The translations under genes and the position numbers were made by a program. From Cloeon dipterum (Eukaryota > Arthropoda > Insecta > Ephemeroptera > Baetidae), in NCBI RefSeq assembly GCF_949628265.1, contig NC_088786.1, positions 35,733,681 to 35,797,680 on the forward strand: a stretch of DNA of 64,000 bases, given 5' to 3'. Shown piece after piece: positions 28,700-40,362 of this stretch. The notes beneath the pieces were generated by a model. That model was not told the origin of the DNA. It saw nothing but the letters and a program-made list of their open reading frames with translations, and made no database searches. Within the stretch, counting starts at the first letter, position 1. Every line of letters begins with the position of its first letter.

Positions 28700-29443
28700 T
28701 TCGTCACCGAATTTACCTATTTAGGAGTAACTTTTCAGTCTTCCGGAATTTCTTTTTCTAAACATATTGAGAAAAAAGTGAGAGCTTCAACTCTAGCCAC
28801 CTCCAAACTAAACTCTCTCCCCAGATCATCAGTCAGCACTGCTTTGAAACTTTTCAATCTTGCAAAAGCTCCAATCGCAAGTTACGGAATAGAGGCGATT
28901 TGGCCATTTTTAAATCTCAAAGACTTTAATAAATTAGAATCCTCCAAATCAAGATTTCTAAAAAGAGCTCTTTCCGTATCCAAATTAATGAAATCCAGGC
29001 TGACATATAAATTAGCAGACACTAATTTCCTTGTAAAAGAATTGCAAACGAGATTTTCACTGCCGGAGACTGATTCATTTAAAAAGTTCATGGCTAACCA
29101 GGATTTTAAGGCCTCCGAAATCGACCCGGGGTTTTTCGTCACCCCCGCCATGGTCAACCAAAATTGGAAGGGAGCCATGTTTATTAACAGACATATGTTC
29201 ACGAGACACGCTTGTCACGGTTTTCACCATTTGATCTGTAATAAATTGACCTGCGCGAGTGAGGACTGCGAGTGCAAATTCTGTGATATTAAACAAATTA
29301 ACTTTTACCATTTTTTTGAATGTGTTAAGAACAATCTGACGTTGTGCCAAGCCGCCAAAGCAAAAACGAGCATTGATATGTGATTTAATTACTCTGTATT
29401 TTATGTCTGTTGTACACCTTTTGGTGTTTAATAAATATTTCAT
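28700..29443 (+). mobile_element. 5'-truncated LINE copy, same family as the 20.3 kb element
   Basis: A 201-residue frame (28778-29383), preceded in frame by TYLGVTFQSSG, matches the C-terminal part of the LINE at 20278: SYGIEAIW, FNKLES.KSRF and the CxC-x2-C knuckle (CECKFC). The 3' end is again 'tttaataaatatt'. TCATAATCATAA occurs on both sides (28688-28699 and 29444-29455) and may be the target duplication, though its repetitive nature weakens that. It is diverged from the first copy and heavily 5'-truncated. Confidence 0.85.
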
Positions 29444-29459
29444 TCATAATCATAAATAG

Positions 29460-30520
29460 GTATAGGAGGTGGAAATTAAACCTTGCGGGATTTTCAACGA
29501 ATTCTTCTCTTTATAAACGTCAGTCAATTGGCGACTTAGTCTAACAGAATACAAGGACCTTTAAACAAAATTGATAAACGACTTAGAATTGACAATTTTT
29601 AGAGATTTGTCTTGAAGAACAATTTAAAATTAGAAAAGAATTTACCCGAATGATAGCCGGGTCCTTCACAATTAAACGCTCGGAACAATTTAGATGCGAC
29701 TTGTTGGCTTCAGTGTCCGGCGAAAACTAATTTTAAATTCAAAATCTCTCTCTGTTGCATTAACGAATTTCTAACAATCTCAAGAATAACAATACCCTAG
29801 ACTAAAAATGAAAAAGGAGTGGGAGCTCGGCTCCGCAACCACTACATTTAGTCCGGGGGATGTAAACTGGAAGTTTTTTTAGTGACATTTATACTAAACT
29901 CAAATCGCAAATCTAACTTTTTTGCATGACTTTGCAGTTTCCTCGGCAGTTTCAGTTTGAACGGTCTGCTCTTCCACCACTTTGCTTTTAACTACTTCTA
30001 TTGAAGAGACAGACTCTGTGGATAAAATAAAAGCTGGTTTCAGACGGTCTACACTGACATTTTTGTGCTGGCCTTTGATTTCTAACTTGAAAAACTTGGG
30101 TCCTCTTTCTACTATCGGGAAAGGACCAGTGTATGGAGACTGCAATGATTTTCTGACCGCATCAGTACGCACAAAACAGTGTGAAGCAGTAGCCATATAT
30201 CAGGATGAACAAATGTTTTGAGGTGATTTGAATGGTGTAAAGCAGGAGTCGGACGTAATTTCTCAATGATCGCGCGCAATTTAATTAACAACTCATGTTG
30301 CGGCATTTCATTCTCGGATTTATCGAAAAATTCACCCGGCAATTTCAATTGTTCGCCGTATAACAACTCTGCTGTGCTGCACCTCAAATCCTCCTTTAAC
30401 ACAGTTCGCAATCCTAGCAAAACGGTTGACAAGGCGGCTGTCCATTGCCCTTTGTGGCACATGAGCGCTGCTTAAAGCGTGCGATGCAAGCGCTCCAGTT
30501 ATTTTTAATAAAAACATCTT
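29460..30520 (-). mobile_element. Ty3/gypsy-like LTR retrotransposon relic (integrase end plus LTR)
   Basis: On the minus strand two overlapping frames (30462-30112 and 30196-29900) read as the end of a gypsy-type integrase region: LLGLRTVLKEDL, AELLYGE, LPGEF, then [12 protein letters not shown] and [10 protein letters not shown]. They are in different frames, so the element is broken. Downstream, after a TCCCCCGG-containing tract, an LTR begins with TGTAGTGG at ~29847 and continues to perhaps 29465. The 5' part of the element is missing. A related LTR fragment lies at 1081-1245. It is a dead fragment. Confidence 0.7.
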
Positions 30521-31140
30521 CCCACGGTCAATTGGATCTTTGGGAGATATGAAGAGGGTTGGAATGATGAAGACCGATTAATTCAGATTGACGAATTTTG
30601 TTCGTGGATTGGTTACAGTTGGAAATCCGATCGGATACTTAAATCAAGTACAAGAACTGAAATGGTTTACAATAATAAGTTACAAATTCTTTAGTTTAAC
30701 TGACGGTTGGACTCACCCCTTTGAATCGGGTTCTGCACAATTAAACGAATCACGTCAGCACCGTGTGGCTGACGGACGAAAACTGAATTCTTATTTTAAA
30801 ATCATCTTTCTGCTGTTAAACAATAATGCAAAATTACAATAATTCAAACCGCCGACAATTGTTGGCTTCCAACAAAAAGCAGGACCGCGTTGTTGTACCG
30901 CTACAGATCTATATGATAACCTAATTAATTATTTTCCTTTCCCTACTACTATATTACCAATTGACGCCTGCACTCTCAAAGGTGCCTAATAAACACGCTC
31001 ATTGTTTAAGTCTTTAGAACAGGAATATAACTAAAATATACTTGAGCAGTTCAGGATTTTTATTCGGCAGTTTTGGCTGTATATTTGAGCTGTACAGTGG
31101 TGAAAACCTATAAAAAGACACCAAGTTCGATGAAATTGGA
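30521..31140. other. Unassigned DNA around repeat family Y
   Basis: Apart from the family-Y fragment at 30665-30887 I see no gene or known element. The gypsy relic loses its coding similarity at about 30520. Confidence 0.35.
30665..30887 (-). repeat. Repeat family Y fragment 1
   Basis: The minus strand matches 32476-32650 and 53087-53310: a terminus near GTCCTGC, then TTGTTGG, then 'cagcagaaagatgattt' and 'aataagaattc'. Its terminus at ~30887 faces that of fragment 2. Confidence 0.7.
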
Positions 31141-31442
31141 AATTTTTGAAATTTTGTATCTCAGGGTCACGTCAGGGACAGACCCTGAAGGTCGATTTTG
31201 ACCTTCCTTGGTCAACCCTAGGCCCTCTTGGTGTTTCTAAGCAAGTGAAATGCGAAAAAAATCAACTTGAAGAACAAGAGGCAAACTCGCTGCTCAAAGT
31301 GCATGCGCGGTCAAGCGGCCTCGAGCAGGTTTTCAAACTTCAAATTCGAATTGCAGCAAAACTATCGCGATTGCACCTATGAAACTTGGTGTGCTTGTGT
31401 AGAATTTCACGGGCTACATTTCAGCCCTGAACCCCAAAAAAA

Positions 31443-31610
31443 TCGTAGGGGGCTATCATCCCTTAATTTTGAATTTTCAAAAAAAGGTCGCAAAAGGTGA
31501 CCTTGAACTTCGACCTGCGAATTTTTTGTAAATGCAAAAGTTGTTCAGGATCAAAAACTAGGTTGGGCAGTGAAAATTTCAAGGTGATACCTCAATGCAG
31601 TCAAGAGTTG
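31443..31610 (+). repeat. Foldback family 1 arm fragment
   Basis: Matches the right arm of the foldback element at ~22489-22650 in the same orientation: 'ggggctatcatc', 'ttaattttgaattttc', 'tcaaaaactaggttgggca' versus 'tcaaaaactaggctgggca'. The preceding 300 bases have a similar style but no clear match. Confidence 0.65.
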
Positions 31611-32475
31611 CAGTTTAGAATTCATTAACACAATTCGTTTTTCGGGTATTTTTGAGATACCGAAAAAATAGGGAACGCCCCCATTCCCGAGCTTCAAATT
31701 TGGAATTTCACCATCTATTAAGAAGTACTTTAAGCAAATATGACTGCCACCTAAAAATTTCCACGCTGAAAAATCGCGTCCAATCGACCTCCAATCTCGC
31801 AAATAACTGCTCACTTCCATTTACAGATATTCAACTCATGTTACTCAACAAGGATTCCATGTGAGCCATGGATTTCATCTAACCCTAAAATCCAACATTA
31901 TATTAGTTCTTACTTATTCAGACGTTGAGTATGACTATTGCCCAGAACGAGAAATTTTGCAATTATTTTGTATTTACAACCTAAATTAAAAAAATTAAAT
32001 CATTCCACTGATCAGGAATTTGGCTTTTTCTAAGATCATTCGCATGTTCCAAAGGTACAATAGCACCCAATCTTGTCTCCTCCAATCAATGAGCATCCAC
32101 TATTTGAACGACATCACAATATTCTCAGATTTTCTTCTTCTCCCCTCAGTAAGTGTTCTTTGTTACAGGCCAAAAGCTTTAGCCCCTAAGAGGACAAAAT
32201 CTAGCAGCCAGCAACCACCAAAAAAATCTCGGCATAGGTAACAATATGTATTTTGGAAAGTAACTAAAAAATATGAGCATTTTTAGCTTCACAGCTGTTG
32301 TAAAATTAAAAGAAATATGTGTGCGAATTATGAGCAACCCCAGATTAAACGATAAAAGATTTTTGATTGAACAGAATATATTTTATTCCGTGTCTAATTT
32401 TGAAAAGTTCTATGCTTGATGGATATATCATAATTATGTATATTTATGAAGCGGTATGTATATGAAGAGCGCGTG
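31611..32475. other. Unassigned DNA
   Basis: AT-rich, with only short open frames lacking recognisable domains. It lies between the facing ends of two family-Y fragments. Confidence 0.3.
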
Positions 32476-32650
32476 GTCCTGCATTTGTTGGTAGCCAACA
32501 ATTGTTGGCGGTTTGAATTTTGAATTATTTAATTTAATTTTACATTATTGTTTAACAGCAGAAAGATGATTTAAAAATAAGAATTCCGTCAGTCCAACCG
32601 TCAAAATTTGTAACTTATTATTCTAAAACTATTTCTGTTCTGGTATCGGG
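32476..32650 (+). repeat. Repeat family Y fragment 2
   Basis: Starts GTCCTGCATTTGTTGG and continues 'cagcagaaagatgattt' and 'aataagaattc' as in fragments 1 and 3. It has an internal deletion relative to fragment 3 after 'gaattc'. Confidence 0.7.
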
Positions 32651-32770
32651 AAGATGGTTAGCGAATATCAATACTGTTTTGGCAGAAATTGCCGTAAATT
32701 TAGAATTTACTCATGAATTATATTCAAACAGTAATTTATGTTTGAGATACAGCTGCTGCCCTCACCAGTA

Positions 32771-33020
32771 ATCTTATCACAGTAATTAGAATTCTTATTG
32801 GAGTAGCGTTCCTCACCTTACTAGAACGTATTAAGGTTCTGGGGTATATTCAAATTCGTAAAAGAGGCCTAATAAGGTAGGCTTCGCTGGTATTCCTCAA
32901 CCTTTTGCTGACGCTATTAAACTTTTTAATAAAGAAACAACTTCACCTACCCTGTCTAATATTTTTATTTATAACGCTTCCCCAGTATTTGCTATATTTA
33001 TAGCCCTACTAATCTGGGCC
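32771..33020 (+). pseudogene. nad1: Nuclear mitochondrial insertion (NUMT) of nad1
   Basis: With the invertebrate mitochondrial code (AGA = Ser, ATA = Met) the sequence from 32773 reads LITVISILIGVAFLTLLER, a typical N-terminal segment of NADH dehydrogenase subunit 1. After a small indel come VLGYIQIRK, then a second shift, FAGIPQPFADAIKLF, and finally SPTLSNIFIY and FAMFMALLIW, all in the order found in nad1. The frame is broken by at least two indels, and the copy covers only part of the gene. It is therefore a dead nuclear copy, not a gene. It stops 15 bases before a foldback arm. Confidence 0.9.
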
Positions 33021-33035
33021 ACGCTGCCAACAAAT

Positions 33036-33750
33036 GTGCGTGTTCGGGAGACTTTTAAGGGTAATTGTCAATTTTACCGACTTTATTTCTCCATCCTGAA
33101 TTTTACATATGTTGTTAGGGGTGTTTCATAGTGTGTAACCTGAAATTTTGAGCAAAAAATTCGGGGGCCTTTTTTGGGAAATCACGATTTTCGAAAACGG
33201 AAAATTTTAGATAGTAAATCCGAAATATCAAGGTATCTTCGGTCCAGATTGGAATTTCGATGTGGTTTTTTCACCTCCACACGTAACTTTTTGAATAGAA
33301 CAAATTTGCCATTGGTCAAAAATTTGTAGGTCAAAGGTCAAGGTCACAAATTCGCGTGCAAAATGTTGAATTAAAAATATAGCAAAATACGCCCCCTCGG
33401 ATTTTTTACATGAAAACGTAAAAAATGTAGCCCTGAATGTGTAGAATCGAATGGTGAAGAGAAATCGATGGAGACTCTAACAGATCGCGAAATATTTTGA
33501 ATTTAAGGATTCGCGTCGCGCGTCCGGCACGACGACAATTATCATCCGGCGATTTTACTTTCGTAATTTACGTCGGAATTTGATATGTAACCCACATGTT
33601 ATGCATATGATTACCTAGAAAAATAAACGAGCTTTCCAGTGGTGTGCTTAAATTTTGTTTTGGTTTCAAACTTCTCAAGAAATAGCGGCGCGCGAAAAGA
33701 AAATATAAATTTTTCAAATATTGATATTTTTACAAATCACAAATCTCAAA
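33036..33750. repeat. Single arm of foldback family 2
   Basis: Closely matches the arms of the complete element at 45131-46631: it begins 'gtgcgtgttcgggagacttt' and continues through 'tcgggggcc', 'aggtcaaggtcacaaattcg' and 'ttatgcatatgattacctag'. It shares 'acatatgttgttagggg' with the right arm rather than the left. The second arm is absent; the satellite array begins where the arm ends. Confidence 0.85.
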
Positions 33751-33763
33751 TATTGAATAAAAT

Positions 33764-36700
33764 GAGACCAAGTACAGGCACGTACCCCTTGGAAAATCCG
33801 TAAAATTAATTTTTTTCTCTTTAAAATTGCCCATTTTCGAACTCTAATTTAAAAATCTCAAGTTAAGGCTGGTCAAAGTCTTTCAAATCGACATGAATTA
33901 TTCACTTTAGTTTACTAAACAAAATGAGACCGAGTACAGGCACGTACCCCCTGGCAAATCCGCGCAAATAATTATTTTCCCTTAAAAATGGTCCATTTTC
34001 GAACTCTAATTTAAAATTCTAAAGTTAGGGCTGGTCAAAGTCCTTCAAATCAACATGAAATATTCAGTTTAATGCACTGAACAAAATGAGACCGAGTAAG
34101 GGCACGTACCCCCTGGAAAATCCGTGAAATTAATTTTTTTCCCTTAAAAATTGCCCATTTTCGAACTTTAATTTAAAAATCTCGAGTTAGGGCTGGTCAA
34201 AGTCCTTGAAATCGACATGAATTATTCACTTTAGTTTACTGAATAAAATGAGACCAAGTACAGGCACGTACCCCTTGGAAAATCCGTAAAATTAATTTTT
34301 TTTCTCTTTAAAATTGCCCATTTTCGAACTCTAATTTAAAAATATCGAGTTAGGGCTGGTCAAAGTCCTTCAAATCGACATGAATTATTCACTTTAGTTT
34401 ACTGAATAAAATGAGACCAAGTACAGGCACGTACCCCTTGGAAAATCCGTAAAATTAATTTTTTTCTCTTTAAAATTGCCCATTTTCGAACTCTAATTTA
34501 AAAATCTGAAGTTAGGGCTGGTCAAAGTCTTTCAAATCGACATGAATTATTCACTTTAGTTTACTGAATAAAATGAGACTGAGTAATTGCACGTACCCCC
34601 TAGAAAATCCGCGCAAATAATTATTTTCCCTTAAAAATTGCCCATTTTCGAACTTTAATTTAAAAATCTCGAGTTAGGGCTGGTCAAAGTCCTTCAAATC
34701 GACATGAATTATTCACTTTAGTTTACTGAATAAAATGAGACCAAGTACAGGCACGTACCCCTTGGAAAATCCGTAAAATTAATTTTTTTCTCTTTAAAAT
34801 TGCCCATTTTCGAACTCTAATTTAAAAATCTGAAGTTAGGGCTGGTCAAAGTCTTTCAAATCGACATGAATTATTCACTTTAGTTTACTGAATAAAATGA
34901 GACTGAGTAATTGCACGTACCCCCTAGAAAATCCGCGCAAATAATTATTTTCCCTTAAAAATTGCCCATTTTCGAACTTTAATTTAAAAATCTCGAGTTA
35001 GGGCTGGTCAAAGTCCTTCAAATCGACATGAATTATTCACTTTAGTTTACTGAATAAAATGAGACCAAGTACAGGCACGTACCCCTTGGAAAATCCGTAA
35101 AATTAATTTTTTTCTCTTTAAAATTGCCCATTTTCGAACTCTAATTTAAAAATTTCGAGTTAGGGCTGGTCAAAGTCTTTCAAATCGACATGAATCATTC
35201 ACTTTAGTTTACTGAATAAAATGAGACTGAGTAATTGCACGTACCCCCTAGAAAATCCGCGCAAATAATTTTTTTCCCTTAAAAATGGCCCATTTTCGAA
35301 CTCTAATTTAAAAATCTAGAGTTAGGGCTGGTCAAAGTCTTTCAAATCGACATGAATTATTCACTTTAGTTTACTGAATAAAATGAGACCAAGTACAGGC
35401 ACGTACTCCCTGGCAAATCCGCGCAAATAATTATTTTCCCTTAAAAATGGTCCATTTTCGAACTCTAATTTAAAATTCTCGAGTTAGGGCTGGTCAAAGT
35501 CCTTCAAATCAACATGAAATATTCAGTTTAATGCACTGAAAAAAATGAGACCGAGTAAGGGCACGTACCCCTTGGAAAATCCGTAAAATTAATTTTTTTT
35601 CTCTTTAAAATTGCCCATTTTCGAACTCTAATTTAAAAATCTCGAGTTAGGGCTGGTCAAAGTCCTTCAAATCGACATGAATTATTCACTTTAGTTTACT
35701 GAATAAAATGAGACCAAGTACAGGCACGTACCCCTTGGAAAATCCGTAAAATTAATTTTTTTCTCTTTAAAATTGCCCATTTTCGAACTCTAATTTAAAA
35801 ATCTGAAGTTAGGGCTGGTCAAAGTCTTTCAAATCGACATGAATTATTCACTTTAGTTTACTGAATAAAATGAGACTGAGTAATTGCACGTACCCCCTAG
35901 AAAATCCGCGCAAATAATTATTTTCCCTTAAAAATTGCCCATTTTCGAACTTTAATTTAAAAATCTCGAGTTAGGGCTGGTCAAAGTCCTTCAAATCGAC
36001 ATGAATTATTCACTTTAGTTTACTGAATAAAATGAGACCAAGTACAGGCACGTACCCCTTGGAAAATCCGTAAAATTAATTTTTTTCTCTTTAAAATTGC
36101 CCATTTTCGAACTCTAATTTAAAAATTTCGAGTTAGGGCTGGTCAAAGTCTTTCAAATCGACATGAATTATTCACTTTAGTTTACTGAATAAAATGAGAC
36201 CAAGTACAGGCACGTACTCCCTGGCAAATCCGCGCAAATAATTATTTTCCCTTAAAAATGGTCCATTTTCGAACTCTAATTTAAAATTCTCGAGTTAGGG
36301 CTGGTCAAAGTCCTTCAAATCAACATGAAATATTCAGTTTAATGCACTGAAAAAAATGAGACCGAGTAAGGGCACGTACCCCTTGGAAAATCCGTAAAAT
36401 TAATTTTTTTTCTCTTTAAAATTGCCCATTTTCGAACTCTAATTTAAAAATCTCGAGTTAGGGCTGGTCAAAGTCCTTCAAATCGACATGAATTATTCAC
36501 TTTAGTTTACTGAATAAAATGAGACTGAGTAATTGCACGTACCCCCTAGAAAATCCGCGCAAATAATTATTTTCCCTTAAAAATGGTCCATTTTCGAACT
36601 CTAATTTAAAATTCTCGAGTTAGGGCTGGTCAAAGTCCTTCAAATCAACATGAAATATTCAGTTTAATGCACTGAAAAAAATGAGACCGAGTAAGGGCAC

Positions 36701-38596
36701 GTACCCCTTGGAAAATCCGTAAAATTAATTTTTTTTCTCTTTAAAATTGCCCATTTTCGAACTTTAATTTAAAAATCTCGAGTTAGGGCTGGTCAAAGTC
36801 CTTCAAATCGACATGAATTATTCACTTTAGTTTACTGAATAAAATGAGACCAAGTACAGGCACGTACCCCTTGGAAAATCCGAAAAATTAATTTTTTTCT
36901 CTTTAAAATTGCCCATTTTCGAACTCTAATTTAAAAATCTCGAGTTAGGGCTGGTCAAAGTCCTTCAAATCGACATGAATTATTCACTTTAGTTTACTGA
37001 ATAAAATGAGACTGAGTAATTGCACGTACCCCCTAGAAAATCCGCGCAAATAATTATTTTCCCTTAAAAATTGCCCATTTTCGAACTTTAATTTAAAAAT
37101 CTCGAGTTAGGGCTGGTCAAAGTCCTTCAAATCGACATGAATTATTCACTTTAGTTTACTGAATAAAATGAGACCAAGTACAGGCACGTACCCCTTGGAA
37201 AATCCGTAAAATTAATTTTTTTCTCTTTAAAATTGCCCATTTTCGAACTCTAATTTAAAAATCTCGAGTTAGGGCTGGTCAAAGTCTTTCAAATCGACAT
37301 GAATTATTCACTTTAGTTTACTGAATAAAATGAGACTGAGAAATTGCACGTACCCCCTAGAAAATCCGCGCAAATAATTATTTTCCCTTAAAAATGGCCC
37401 ATTTTCGAACTCTAATTTAAAAATCTAGAGTTAGGGCTGGTCAAAGTCTTTCAAATCGACATGAATTATTCACTTTAGTTTACTGAATAAAATGAGACCA
37501 AGTACAGGCACGTACCCCTTGGAAAATCCGTAAAATTAATTTTTTTCTCTTTAAAATTGCCCATTTTCGAACTCTAATTTAAAAATCTCGAGTTAGGGCT
37601 GGTCAAAGTCTTTCAAATCGACATGAATTATTCACTTTAGTTTACTGAATAAAATGAGACTGAGTAATTGCACGTACCCCCTAGAAAATCCGCGCAAATA
37701 ATTTTTTCCCCTTAAAAATGGCCCATTTTCGAACTCTAATTTAAAAATCTAGAGTTAGGGCTGGTCAAAGTCTTTCAAATCGACATGAATTATTCACTTT
37801 AGTTTACTGAATAAAATGAGACCAAGTACAGGCACGTACTCCCTGGCAAATCCGCGCAAATAATTATTTTCCCTTAAAAATGGTCCATTTTCGAACTCTA
37901 ATTTAAAATTCTCGAGTTAGGGCTGGTCAAAGTCCTTCAAATCAACATGAAATATTCAGTTTAATGCACTGAACAAAATGAGACCGAGTAAGGGCACGTA
38001 CCCCCTGGAAAATCCGTAAAATTAATTTTTTTCTCTTTAAAATTGCCCATTTTTGAACTCTAATTTGAAAATCTCGAGTTAGGGCTGGTCAAAGTCCTTC
38101 AAATCGACATGAATTATTCACTTTAGTTTACTGAATAAAATGAGACCGATTACAGGCACGTATTCCCTGGCAAATCCGCGCAAATAATTATTTTCCCTTA
38201 AAAATGGTCCATTTTCGAACTCTAATTTAAAATTCTCGAGTTAGGGCTGGTCAAAGTCCTTCAAATCAACATGAAATATTCAGTTTAATGCACTGAACAA
38301 AATGAGACCGAGTAAGGGCACGTACCCCCTGGAAAATCCGTGAAATTAATTTTTTTCCCTTAAAAATTGCCCATTTTCGAACTTTAATTTAAAAATCTCG
38401 AGTTAGGGCTGGTCAAAGTCCTTCAAATCGACATGAATTATTCACTTTAGTTTACTGAATAAAATGAGACCAAGTACAGGCACGTACCCCTTGGAAAATC
38501 CGTAAAATTAATTTTTTTCTCTTTAAAATTGCCCATTTTCGAACTCTAATTTAAAAATCTAGAGTTAGGGCTGGTCAAAGTCCTTCAAATCGACAT
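33764..38596 (+). repeat. Satellite array, ~162 bp monomer, about 30 copies
   Basis: Each monomer begins near 'aaaatgagacc', includes 'gcacgtacccc', 'cccattttcgaac' and 'gttagggctggtcaaagtc', and ends 'aaatcgacatgaattattc'. Starts at 33764, 33926, 34088, 34250 and 34413 give a 162-163 base period. At least four monomer types alternate, distinguished by 'accaagtacaggcacg', 'actgagtaattgcacg', 'accgagtaagggcacg' and 'tccctggcaaatccgcgc'. Blocks of types recur (for example 34413-34900 resembles 35704-36180), indicating higher-order duplication. The array is bounded on the left by a foldback arm and ends abruptly at ~38596. Confidence 0.95.
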
Positions 38597-39385
38597 CAGC
38601 TCAATTTTTGTTGAAATCACTAAATAATTTTCAATGTAAATTTATTGGTCCCTATAACGGTGAGCTATAATTTTTCCATTGGACGTAACGTTTGCTGCAG
38701 GTATGCAGCCATTTATTTTTCTTTAAAATAAATCATGCTAAAACTACAAAATTTACTGCTGAACTCTGTTACGGATGCTGGGTTGTACTATAGATCCAAC
38801 TGGAATAAAGAGCTATGCGCAACTCTAAAACCAAAAGCTGGACACCTAGTCGAACAGTAATTTCTGTAATATTTAAGAAAATAAACACAGATAGCTGCTT
38901 AACTGAAACGTAATGCAAAAATCTTGTGCATATCAGTATAAATATACGGAAAATTCCCCAAAAATGATATAAAAAATATTAGTTTGCAATTTAATTGAAG
39001 GTCAAAACCTCCCGGCGTCAATTTTTACGAGGATTTCTGATCTAAGAAATCGCAGACACTGATAACTTTACTTTTTATGTTGTATTATATAAATTTTGAA
39101 TTAATTTCAAAATGTGAAGATAAAATAAATTATTCGTTGTCAAGTTAATAAAATTATCATTTTCAACTTTCATTGTACTCATAAATTTCTTTGGAAGGAA
39201 ATTTTTAGTTTTAGTTAGTTTAAATTTTTATATCACCAATTAAATTATTGGTGTCGAAAAAAAAATAATCGTTGTTTTTTACTGTTTTTTTCCTTTGCTG
39301 CATGCTTTTCAAATTTTATTTTTTGAAGGTTTAAGATTTTTAATTCAATGAGAAAACCAGTGTTTATATTTGTTAATTAGCAAGC
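38597..39385. other. Unassigned DNA after the satellite
   Basis: No gene. The last ~80 bases resemble the 3' flank of bZIP-A(-) and so probably belong to the duplicated bZIP unit. Confidence 0.4.
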
Positions 39386-39391
39386 TTTATT
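39386..39391 (-). other. Poly(A) signal of bZIP-B(-)
   Basis: AATAAA on the minus strand, ~190 bases after the stop codon, within the segment shared with the 3' flank of bZIP-A(-). Confidence 0.55.
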
Positions 39392-39582
39392 ACAAACAAC
39401 AAACCATATACAAATAATTCCATCCCTCAAAATGATAAATACAACATGAAACGCTATTGAAAATGCGCAAATTAATTTTACCATTTACATATATTTTACA
39501 TTAGTTCATTTATAGTGTTGTTTATTATATAAAATAAATTCAATTTGACTAAACAAAAACCGTATTCAATTATCTAATTATT

Positions 39583-40362
39583 TCACATCTTACACAATCT
39601 TCTTAACATTTCCATCTCAGAATACAAAGCATTAAATTCAGATTGCAAATCACTATTTTCACATTTTAATTTTTCTATCTCACCTGGCAATTTACCCATT
39701 TTAATAATTTGATTTTTTCTACATTTTCTCACCGATCTATTGTTTTTTTCGCGATGAATTATGTATTTTACACTTTTCTTTTCTTCTTCACTCACATTTC
39801 TCCGCGGTCTACGTTTGTTCTGGCTTTTAACTTGAAGAGTAATGTCACTGTAATCTTGCATTTGTCCTAGCGCGCACTGATTGTTGGCGCTGTAGCCGAA
39901 TCCGGAAGCTGATGCTCCTTGAAACTGCCAAATGTGGTCACCGGGGTTTAATTGCCAAGGACTTCCAGTGCCCACGCTAGCCACAGGATGACTCTGCTCG
40001 AAGACTTGATGGGGTCCTAAGGTATGAACCTGAGTGCCCTCAAAGCTGGTGGCGGCTGAACTGGAGGGACTGCTGGGTTCGAGCAAGTCCCCCAACATCT
40101 GAATCGCCAAGTCGGTATCCATTCCACTTATCGGTATATGTGTGGCTTGTGAGATTGCGGAACCGACTTGCAGAATTTCACTTGCCTCTGAGCTTGACGA
40201 TGGACTGTTGAAGAGGGCCTGGTAAAAGGCGTTGCTGGAACTCTGCTCGAGCATGTTGGCTTCGTCCGCTGGTCTAAGAAAGTAGCCGACGCTATGTTCT
40301 GTGGTTGAAAAAGTGGAACTGGACAGGTTTTCGTCCACAGAACCAAAGTTTTCACCGTCCAT
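39583..40362 (-). CDS. C/EBP-like bZIP transcription factor, bZIP-B(-)
   Basis: An intronless 259-residue frame with an acidic, Ser-rich N-terminal two thirds and a C-terminal bZIP. The basic region (183-224) carries KNNRSVRKCR at 206-215, a variant of the C/EBP signature with Ser and Cys at normally Ala and Ser positions. Leucines at 225, 232, 239, 246 and 253 form a five-heptad zipper, and the protein ends six residues later. A Pro-Gly pair at 226-227, just after the first zipper leucine, is unusual because it should kink the helix between DNA-binding and dimerisation halves. It is the positional counterpart of bZIP-A(-): intronless, minus strand, divergent from a two-exon bZIP, with similar 3' flanking DNA. 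A TATAAA on the minus strand lies at 40523-40528, about 160 bases upstream of the ATG. Confidence 0.8.
   Translation of the reverse strand: MDGENFGSVDENLSSSTFSTTEHSVGYFLRPADEANMLEQSSSNAFYQALFNSPSSSSEASEILQVGSAISQATHIPISGMDTDLAIQMLGDLLEPSSPSSSAATSFEGTQVHTLGPHQVFEQSHPVASVGTGSPWQLNPGDHIWQFQGASASGFGYSANNQCALGQMQDYSDITLQVKSQNKRRPRRNVSEEEKKSVKYIIHREKNNRSVRKCRKNQIIKMGKLPGEIEKLKCENSDLQSEFNALYSEMEMLRRLCKM

Noticed and set aside
32020..32241. 73-codon plus-strand frame
   Set aside because: No domain, isolated in repeat-rich DNA, no splice partners seen.
33764..38596. CRISPR-like array
   Set aside because: No short repeats with unique spacers; it is a contiguous ~162-base eukaryotic satellite.
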